From the NCBI RefSeq assembly GCF_005222755.1, contig NZ_STGD01000003.1, positions 186,001-250,000 on the forward strand: DNA of 64,000 nucleotides, written 5' to 3'. Positions 57,899 through 64,000 of the stretch are shown here, one piece after another. Source of the stretch: Roseomonas sp. HF4 (lineage in GTDB: Bacteria > Pseudomonadota > Alphaproteobacteria > Acetobacterales > Acetobacteraceae). The translations under genes and the position numbers were made by a program. Each line of letters opens with the position of its first letter. The stretch's first letter is position 1. The notes beneath the pieces were generated by a model. The model ran no database searches. It saw nothing but the letters and a program-made list of their open reading frames with translations, and was not told the origin of the DNA.

Positions 57899-59893
57899 AT
57901 GAACGACCTGTTCGGCCGTGGCGGCGCGCGCAAGGGCGCCCCCGGGGGCGTCGCTGCGCAGGGCGAAGCCTATTCCGCCAAGGACATCGAGGTGCTGGAG
58001 GGGCTCGAGCCCGTGCGCCGGCGCCCTGGCATGTACATCGGCGGCACCGACGAGAACGCGCTGCACCACCTGGCGGCCGAGGTGCTCGACAACGCCATGG
58101 ACGAGGCGGTGGCCGGCCATGCCGACCGCATCGAGGTGACGCTCGAGGCCGGCAACTGGTTCGCGGTTCGCGACAACGGGCGCGGCATCCCGGTCGACCC
58201 GCACCCGAAGTTCCCGAAGCTGAGCGCGCTCGAGGTCATCCTCACCACGCTCCATTCCGGCGGCAAGTTCGGCGGCAAGGCCTACGACACCTCGGGCGGG
58301 CTGCACGGCGTGGGCAGTTCCGTGGTGAACGCCCTGGCCGAGCGGCTCGAGGTCGAGGTCGCGCGCGACCGCACGCTGTTCACCCAGGCCTACGAACGCG
58401 GCAAGCCGGTCACGAAGCTGAAGAACGCGGGCCCGGTGCAGAACCGCCGCGGCACGCTGATCCGCTTCCGCCCCGACCCCGAGATCTTCGGCGCGCAGGA
58501 CTTCAAGGCGGCGCGGCTGTATCGGCTGTGCCGCTCCAAGGCCTACCTGTTCCGCGGCGTCGAGATCCGCTGGTCCTGCGACCCGTCACTGTTGAAGGAC
58601 GACACGCCGGCCCAGGCCACGCTGCATTTCCCGGGCGGGCTGCAGGACTTCCTCGCTTCCGCGATCGAAGGCCAGGCGACGGTTGTGCCCGCCCCCTGGG
58701 CCGGCGAGGCCGGCTTCCCCGACGGCGCCGGGCGCGTCGAATGGGCCGCGACCTGGCTCGAGCGTGCCGAGGGCTTCCTCAACACCTACGCCAACACCAT
58801 CCCGACGCCGCAGGGCGGCACGCATGAAGCGGGCTTCCGCGCGGCGCTGGTCAAGGCGCTGCGCGCCTATGGCGAGCACCGGAAGGAGAAGCGCGCGGCG
58901 AGCGTCACCGCCGAGGACCTGCTCGGCGGCCTGGCCGGCATGCTGTCGGTCTTCGTCCGCGAGCCGCAGTTCCAGGGCCAGACCAAGGACCGGCTGACCA
59001 GCCCGGAGGCGGCGCGCCTGGTCGAGAACGCGCTGCGCGACCACTTCGACCATTGGCTCGCCGGAGACCCGGCGCGCGCCGACAACCTGCTGGCCTTCGC
59101 CATCGAGCGCGCCGAGGAACGGCTCCGCCGCCGGGCCGAGAAGGAAACGCCGCGCAAATCCGCCACCCGCAAGCTCCGCCTGCCGGGCAAGCTGTCGGAC
59201 TGCTCGCGCGCCAGCGCCGACGGCACCGAGCTGTTCCTGGTGGAGGGCGATTCCGCCGGCGGCAGCGCCAAGCAGGCGCGCGACCGGGAGACGCAGGCCG
59301 TGCTGCCGCTGCGCGGCAAGATCCTGAACGTCGCCTCGGCCAGCGCCGACAAGCTGCGCCAGAACCAGGAACTGAAGGACCTGGTCGAGGCGCTGGGCTG
59401 CGGCGTCGGCGACCGCTTCGACATCGCCCGCCTGCGCTACGGGCGCGTCGTCATCATGACCGACGCGGATGTCGACGGCGCGCATATCGCCGCGCTGCTG
59501 ATGACGTTTTTCTACAAGGAACTGCCTGAGCTGGTGCGCCAGGGTCGCGTGTTCCTGGCGCAGCCGCCGCTCTATCGCCTGCAGGCCGGCGGCGTGTCGG
59601 TCTACGCGATGGACGATGCCGACCGCGAGCGGGTGATGAAGGCGCGCTTCAAGGCGAACCAGAAGGTCGAGGTCAGCCGCTTCAAGGGCCTGGGCGAGAT
59701 GCCGCCCGCGGCGCTCAAGGAAACCACGATGGACCCGCGCAAGCGCACGCTGCTGCGCGTCGTGCTGCCGCCCGAGGACCGCGCGCGGACCTCGGAGCGC
59801 ATCGAGGCGCTGATGGGCCGAAGGCCTGAACTGCGCTTCCAGTTCATCCAGGAGAACGCGGCGAGCGTGGCGGCCGAGGCGCTCGACGCTTAG
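57899..59893 (+). CDS. parE: topoisomerase IV subunit B
   Basis: ParE is the ATPase subunit of topoisomerase IV, which unlinks daughter chromosomes. The 664-residue product has GHKL ATPase motifs (EVLDNAMDEAVAG, VRDNGRGIPVD, GGLHGVGSSVVNAL), the transducer with QTKDRL, and the Toprim domain with LVEGDSAGGSA and the metal site DADVDGAHI. The region LEPVRRRPGMYIGGTDE is typical of alphaproteobacterial ParE rather than GyrB. Start ATG 57899 with AGGGGAA nine bases upstream. Confidence 0.95.
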   Translation: MNDLFGRGGARKGAPGGVAAQGEAYSAKDIEVLEGLEPVRRRPGMYIGGTDENALHHLAAEVLDNAMDEAVAGHADRIEVTLEAGNWFAVRDNGRGIPVDPHPKFPKLSALEVILTTLHSGGKFGGKAYDTSGGLHGVGSSVVNALAERLEVEVARDRTLFTQAYERGKPVTKLKNAGPVQNRRGTLIRFRPDPEIFGAQDFKAARLYRLCRSKAYLFRGVEIRWSCDPSLLKDDTPAQATLHFPGGLQDFLASAIEGQATVVPAPWAGEAGFPDGAGRVEWAATWLERAEGFLNTYANTIPTPQGGTHEAGFRAALVKALRAYGEHRKEKRAASVTAEDLLGGLAGMLSVFVREPQFQGQTKDRLTSPEAARLVENALRDHFDHWLAGDPARADNLLAFAIERAEERLRRRAEKETPRKSATRKLRLPGKLSDCSRASADGTELFLVEGDSAGGSAKQARDRETQAVLPLRGKILNVASASADKLRQNQELKDLVEALGCGVGDRFDIARLRYGRVVIMTDADVDGAHIAALLMTFFYKELPELVRQGRVFLAQPPLYRLQAGGVSVYAMDDADRERVMKARFKANQKVEVSRFKGLGEMPPAALKETTMDPRKRTLLRVVLPPEDRARTSERIEALMGRRPELRFQFIQENAASVAAEALDA

Positions 59894-60114
59894 GGCGTTG
59901 TTCGCATGACCGGCACCGGCCCGCTGCCCGACCCGGCCAGCCATCGAGAGTGTCCAGGATTGGGTAGCCGGGTCGCGGAGAGCGAGCTGGTATCGGGTCC
60001 CGCTGCGGCGGAAAGCGTCCCGAAGCAATACGGACAACGGTCCGGCACGGTGCGCGGCGCGACTCGGCGCGAGGTCCTAGCCTCGCTGCGAACCACTCCG
60101 GAGACACCCCCTTC

Positions 60115-61398
60115 ATGGAGCGCCTGTTTCACCTGAGGGAGCGCGGCACCGACCCGCGCACCGAGATCCTCGCCGGCCTCTCGACCTTCCTGACCATGGC
60201 CTACATCGTCGTGGTCAATCCCTCGATCATGGCGGCCGCCGGGATCGACCAGGGGGCGGCCTTCGTCGCCACCTGCCTCGCGGCCGCGATCGGCTCGATG
60301 CTGATGGGGCTGATCGCCAATTTCCCGATCGCCCTCGCCCCGGGCATGGGGCTCAACGCCTATTTCGCCTTCGCGGTCGTGCAGGGCATGGGCGTGCCCT
60401 GGCAGGTGGCGCTCGGCGCGGTGTTCGTCTCGGGGCTGCTGTTCTTCGCGGTGTCGGTGCTGAAGGTCCGCGAATGGCTGGTCAACGGCATCCCGGTGTC
60501 GCTGAAGTTCGGCATCGCGGGCGGGATCGGCTTCTTCCTCGGGCTGATCGGGCTCAAGAACATGGGACTGGTGGTGGCGCATCCGGCGACGCTGGTCGGG
60601 CTCGGCAACCTTGGGCAGGTCTCGACGCTGCTCGCCTGCGCGGGCTTCCTGCTGATCGCGGGGCTGTCGGCGCGCGGCGTGCCGGGCGGGATCGTGATCG
60701 GCATCCTGGCCACGGCCGCGGCCGGCATTCCCTTCGGCCTGACCACCTTCCAGGGCATCGCGAGCCTGCCGCCGTCGCTGGCGCCCACCTTCCTGCAACT
60801 CGACATCGCGGGCGCGCTCGGGCTCGGCATCCTAGGCATCGTCTTCACCTTCTTCCTGGTGGACCTGCTCGACAACACGGGCACGCTGATCGGCACGGTC
60901 CACCGCGCGGGTCTCATGAACAAGGACGGCACGGTGCCCAACCTCGGCCGCGCGCTGGTGGCCGACAGCACGGGCGCCATGACCGGCGCGGTGCTCGGCA
61001 CCTCCACCACCGTCAGCTACATCGAGAGCGCGGCAGGCATCCAGGCCGGCGGGCGCACCGGGCTGACCGCGGTGACGGTCGGCGTGCTGTTCCTGCTGGC
61101 GCTGTTCCTGGCGCCCCTCGCGACCTCGATCCCCGGCTTCGCGACCGCGCCCGCACTGGTCTTCGTGGCCTGCCTGATGGCCCGCGCGCTGCAGGAACTG
61201 AACTGGGAGGACGCGACCGACTACATGCCGGCCATCGTCACCGCGCTCGCCATGCCCTTCACCTTCTCGATCGCGACCGGCATCGGGCTCGGCTTCATCG
61301 CCTATGCCGGCGTGAAGACGCTGGCGGGCCGGACCGCCGAGGTGCATGGCGCGGTCTGGCTGATCGCCGCGCTCTCGGCGGTGAAGTTCGCCATGTAG
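60115..61398 (+). CDS. NCS2/AzgA-type purine permease
   Basis: The 427-residue product has about 12-13 membrane helices and the AzgA-like motifs TFLTMAYIVVVNPSIM near residue 25, APGMGLNAYFAF and STTVSYIESAAGI (purine-site region). This family imports hypoxanthine, guanine or adenine by proton symport. The start has GGAGA about 11 bases upstream. The 221-base leader contains an eight-base inverted repeat (59930-59937 with 59967-59974) but no recognisable purine riboswitch. Confidence 0.88.
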   Translation: MERLFHLRERGTDPRTEILAGLSTFLTMAYIVVVNPSIMAAAGIDQGAAFVATCLAAAIGSMLMGLIANFPIALAPGMGLNAYFAFAVVQGMGVPWQVALGAVFVSGLLFFAVSVLKVREWLVNGIPVSLKFGIAGGIGFFLGLIGLKNMGLVVAHPATLVGLGNLGQVSTLLACAGFLLIAGLSARGVPGGIVIGILATAAAGIPFGLTTFQGIASLPPSLAPTFLQLDIAGALGLGILGIVFTFFLVDLLDNTGTLIGTVHRAGLMNKDGTVPNLGRALVADSTGAMTGAVLGTSTTVSYIESAAGIQAGGRTGLTAVTVGVLFLLALFLAPLATSIPGFATAPALVFVACLMARALQELNWEDATDYMPAIVTALAMPFTFSIATGIGLGFIAYAGVKTLAGRTAEVHGAVWLIAALSAVKFAM

Positions 61399-61435
61399 CG
61401 GGGCGCGGGCGGCGGGATCGCCCGCGCGCCCCTGC

Positions 61436-61813
61436 TCAGTGCGCGGCCTCGGCGGCGGTCGCGAGCCTGTCGCCGAGGCTGCGCGCCCAGCCCGCATGCG
61501 CATCCTGCAGGTCGACGCCGATCGCCGCGGGCACCGAGGATGCCTCGAGCCCGAGGAACCACCCCGCCGGCATCCCCAGCACCGCGCCGAGGCCGACCGC
61601 GAGGCGCAGCGTCAGCGGCTCCAGCCCCAATTCCACCCGCGCCATCCGCCGCTGGGAGATGCCGACGCGCCGCGCCACCTCGGTGGCGGTGAGGCCAAGA
61701 CGGCGTCGGCGGTGGTGCAGCGCGGCGCCGGCCTGGCCGTCGAATTCCAGCCCGGCGGCCTCGGCCGCGGCGGGGTCCGCCATCGCGGTCGCCCGGTGCA
61801 TGTGCTGTGACAT
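61436..61813 (-). CDS. XRE-family transcriptional regulator
   Basis: The 125-residue product has a helix-turn-helix of the XRE/Cro type in the middle (about 33-75: RLGLTATEVARRVGISQRRM, RVELGLEPLTLRLAVG) with short flanks. It probably represses its own gene or the divergent aminotransferase gene; the 207-base gap between them is the likely target. AAGGA lies seven bases before the ATG. The C-terminal part (about 90-125) has no recognised domain. Confidence 0.8.
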   Translation of the reverse strand: MSQHMHRATAMADPAAAEAAGLEFDGQAGAALHHRRRRLGLTATEVARRVGISQRRMARVELGLEPLTLRLAVGLGAVLGMPAGWFLGLEASSVPAAIGVDLQDAHAGWARSLGDRLATAAEAAH

Positions 61814-62020
61814 CCTGTCGTCCTTTTCGCCTGGTCGTGCCCGGGAACGCCGCGCCCCCGGTCCGCCACGAGTGCGACCGATTCGGCTAACGCGTGGTGA
61901 AAATCCCGCGCCCTTGGGGGTGGGCATGGCGCGACCCACGACATCTTGGCCCCCGCGGGCAATTCCGCGCCGCGCCGGCTTGCCATAGGCTGATGTCTCC
62001 CAAGGCCAAGGACGCGCCCG

Positions 62021-63175
62021 ATGCTCCCCTCCCAGCGCCATCTCTTCGACATCCCGCGGGAGGTCGCCTACATCAACGCCGCCGCCTGGTCGCCGCTGCC
62101 GCTGGCGGTGCAGGAGGCGGGGCGGCGCGGCGCCCTGCGGAAGGGCCGGCCCTGGGAGGTCGACCCCGGCCTCGGCGCGCAGCAGCAGGAACGCTGCCGC
62201 GCCGCCGCCGCCGCCCTGATCGGCGCGGCGCCGGAGGATGTCGCGCTGATCCCCTCGGTCTCCTACGGCGTCGCGACCGCGGGCAAGATCCTCGCCCCGC
62301 CGGCCGGGACGCGCGTGCTGGTGCTCGAGGACGACCACTCCTCCCCCGTGCTGGAATGGATGGCGCGCGCCCCGGCCCAGGGCTTCGTGGTGGAGGCGGT
62401 GAAGCGCCCCGCGGACGGCGACTGGACCGCGGCGGTCGAAGCGGCCATCGCGCGCCCCGGCGCGCCCGTCTCGCTCGCGTCGATCTCCAACGTCCATTGG
62501 GCGGATGGCGCGGTGATCGACCTCGACCGCATCGCCCCCGCCCTGCGCGCGATCGGCGCGGCGCTGCTGGTGGATGCGACGCACGGGGCGGGGATGATGG
62601 ACCTCGATGTCGCGCGCATCGATCCCGACGTCCTGATCTTCCCGACCTACAAATGGGTGCTCGGCCCCTATGGCCGCGCCTTCGCCTACATCGCGAAGCG
62701 GCGGCAGGACGGCGTGCCGCTGGAACAGACGCCGTTCGGCCGCCGTTCGGTATCCTCCGAACGCGTGCCGTATTTCGCCGACCTCGCCTACGTGCAGAAC
62801 GCGCGGCGCTTCGACATGGGCGAACGCGACCATTTCATCGGCCTCGACATGGCGGCGACGGGGATGGAGATGATGGCCGGCTGGGGCCAGGGCGCGATCG
62901 CCGAGCGCTGCGCCATGCTGACCGCGCGGCTGGAGGACGGGCTGGCCGCGGCCGGCGCCGCGCTGCCCCGGCGGAGCCTGCGCGTGCCGCACATCCTCTG
63001 CGTGTCCTTCCCTGGCGGCATGCCGGCGGGGCTGGTGGACGCGCTGGCGGCGGAGGGGGCGCATGCGGCGCCGCGTCTCGGCCGGCTGCGCATCAGCCCG
63101 CATGTCTACAACGACGAGGAGGACGTGGACCGCTTCGTCGCGGCCTTCGCGCGCGCGGCACGGCGCGCCGCCTGA
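62021..63175 (+). CDS. class V aminotransferase / cysteine desulfurase-like protein
   Basis: The 384-residue product is a fold-type I PLP enzyme of the class V group: VAYINAAAWSPLPLAVQEAG at the start, LASISNVHWADGAVIDL, LLVDATHGAGMMDLDV, and the PLP-binding FPTYKWVLGPYG with Lys211. No persulfide Cys in the usual place is obvious, so it is more likely an aminotransferase or lyase than a desulfurase. AAGGA lies eight bases before the start. It is divergent from the XRE regulator, which may control it. Confidence 0.8.
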   Translation: MLPSQRHLFDIPREVAYINAAAWSPLPLAVQEAGRRGALRKGRPWEVDPGLGAQQQERCRAAAAALIGAAPEDVALIPSVSYGVATAGKILAPPAGTRVLVLEDDHSSPVLEWMARAPAQGFVVEAVKRPADGDWTAAVEAAIARPGAPVSLASISNVHWADGAVIDLDRIAPALRAIGAALLVDATHGAGMMDLDVARIDPDVLIFPTYKWVLGPYGRAFAYIAKRRQDGVPLEQTPFGRRSVSSERVPYFADLAYVQNARRFDMGERDHFIGLDMAATGMEMMAGWGQGAIAERCAMLTARLEDGLAAAGAALPRRSLRVPHILCVSFPGGMPAGLVDALAAEGAHAAPRLGRLRISPHVYNDEEDVDRFVAAFARAARRAA

Positions 63176-63183
63176 AACGCGAA

Positions 63184-63208
63184 GGGCCCCGCGCGATGCG
63201 CGGGGCCC
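63184..63208. terminator. bidirectional hairpin terminator
   Basis: GGGCCCCGCGC and GCGCGGGGCCC form a perfect 11-base-pair stem with a three-base loop just after the aminotransferase stop and before the glnA end. It has no T-run, but lies between convergent genes and is the likely shared terminator. Confidence 0.7.
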
Positions 63209-63233
63209 CCGTTGCGTCCGGTCCCGGGCGGGA

Positions 63234-64000
63234 TCAGACGGAGTAGTACATCTCGAACTCGACCGGGTGCGGGGTGTGCTCGAAGCGGTACACCTCGCCC
63301 CACTTCAGCTCGATGTAGCTCTCGATCTGGTCCTTCGAGAACACGTCGCCGGCCAGCAGGAACTCGTGGTCGGCGGCGAGCGCCTGCAGCGCCTCGCGCA
63401 GCGAGCCGCACACCGTGGGGATGCCCTTCAGCTCCTCCGGCGGCAGGTCGTAGAGGTCCTTGTCCATGGCATCGCCCGGATGGATCTTGTTCTTGATGCC
63501 ATCGAGGCCGGCCATCAGCATCGCCGCGAAGGCGAGGTAGGGGTTCGCACCCGGATCCGGGAAGCGGACCTCGACGCGCTTGGCCTTCGGGGACGTCGCA
63601 TACGGGATGCGGCAGGACGCCGACCGGTTGCGGGCCGAATAGGCCAGCAGCACGGGGGCCTCGAAGCCCGGGATCAGCCGCTTGTAGGAATTGGTCAGCG
63701 GGTTGGTGAAGGCGTTCAGCGCCTTGGCGTGCTTGATGATGCCGCCGATGTAGTAGAGCGCGCTCTCGCTCAGGTCGGCGTAGCCGTTGCCGGCGAAGAC
63801 CGGCTTGCCCGACTTCCAGATCGACTGGTGGACGTGCATGCCCGAGCCGTTGTCGCCATAGACCGGCTTCGGCATGAAGGTCGCGGTCTTGCCGTAGCTG
63901 TGGGCCACGTTGTGCACGCAGTACTTGTAGATCTGCATGAAGTCCGCCTGCTGCACGAGCGGGCCGAACTTGGTGCCGAGCTCATGCTGCGACTGCGCCA
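63234..64000 (-). CDS. glnA: glutamine synthetase, C-terminal part (cut by window edge)
   Basis: The visible 255 codons are the C-terminal part of type I glutamine synthetase. Present are [15 protein letters not shown] (His in the ATP/metal site), [30 protein letters not shown] and [20 protein letters not shown], and the adenylylation loop [10 protein letters not shown], where the Tyr is the expected AMPylation site. The reading frame is open to the right edge ([16 protein letters not shown]) where the rest of the gene lies. It ends EFEMYYSV as normal. Confidence 0.96.
   Translation of the reverse strand, partial: AQSQHELGTKFGPLVQQADFMQIYKYCVHNVAHSYGKTATFMPKPVYGDNGSGMHVHQSIWKSGKPVFAGNGYADLSESALYYIGGIIKHAKALNAFTNPLTNSYKRLIPGFEAPVLLAYSARNRSASCRIPYATSPKAKRVEVRFPDPGANPYLAFAAMLMAGLDGIKNKIHPGDAMDKDLYDLPPEELKGIPTVCGSLREALQALAADHEFLLAGDVFSKDQIESYIELKWGEVYRFEHTPHPVEFEMYYSV

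Noticed and set aside
59894..60114. Purine riboswitch before the NCS2 permease
   Set aside because: No recognisable purine-riboswitch core; only an eight-base inverted repeat is present.

Overview
The window is a very GC-rich stretch (roughly 70% G+C by eye, strong third-position GC) of an alphaproteobacterial chromosome. The flagellar genes are of the alphaproteobacterial type: FlbD, FlbT and FlaF, and the order fliF-fliG-fliH-fliN-flbD. A TTAA-N7-TTAA box matches the CtrA consensus. A SUF operon carries SufU, SufT and SufA behind an Rrf2 regulator, and there are small alphaproteobacterial families such as DUF2842. Together these suggest Rhodospirillales/Acetobacterales, plausibly a Roseomonas-like organism; the genus is inference. 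I see no phage, insertion sequence, CRISPR array or integration site, so this reads as core chromosome. No intergenic gap exceeds 300 bases.

Layout. 1-4700: a partial gene, a MipA/OmpV outer-membrane protein, formate-tetrahydrofolate ligase, and an OpgC-type acyltransferase coupled to an SGNH-like protein. 4740-22109: the flagellar region. The minus-strand operon fliF-G-H-N-flbD-flhA-flhF-flhG builds the MS ring, switch and export gate and encodes the late-gene activator. flgD-fliK (minus) and flgE-flgK-flgL (plus) make and measure the hook; flgE has a near-perfect sigma-54 promoter. Flagellin follows with a structured leader, then flbT-flaF, and a small convergent FlaG-like gene. 22200-33500: AbrB-type membrane protein, a LOV-domain hybrid histidine kinase overlapping apt, DUF2842, an outer-membrane barrel gene with a CtrA-type box and a hairpin over its ribosome binding site, tRNA-Pro(CGG), a cytochrome c'/b561 pair, psd-pssA, a diheme cytochrome c with a coupled phosphatase, and a flavin reductase. 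33500-40969: an alpha/beta hydrolase and the operon rrf2-sufBCDSU-sufT-sufA. 40991-49645: two tandem exported metallo-beta-lactamase-fold hydrolases, an FkbM methyltransferase, a 23S rRNA/tRNA m5U-type methyltransferase, glutaryl-CoA dehydrogenase, a DEAD-box helicase and a hydrolase. 49674-64000: a DUF1254/DUF1214 pseudogene with two lesions, an ATP-grasp enzyme, PH-domain and DUF817 membrane proteins, SnoaL-like and Mpo1-like proteins, an MFS exporter, dps with an SH3 lipoprotein, parE behind a row of hairpins, an NCS2 purine permease, an XRE regulator, a class V aminotransferase and the 3' part of glnA.

How it works together. The flagellar genes form an ordered cascade: a CtrA-like early site before fliF, FlbD/sigma-54 for flgE, then post-transcriptional control of flagellin by FlbT/FlaF acting through the leader. 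The SUF operon is one tightly overlapping transcript that builds Fe-S clusters under its own sensor. I did not find an obviously new multi-gene system. The most interesting signals are regulatory or structural: the hairpin over the barrel-gene start, the AT-rich repeat cluster at 52241-52296, the four hairpins before parE, the degenerate FlbD receiver, the LOV kinase, and the twice-broken DUF1254 gene.
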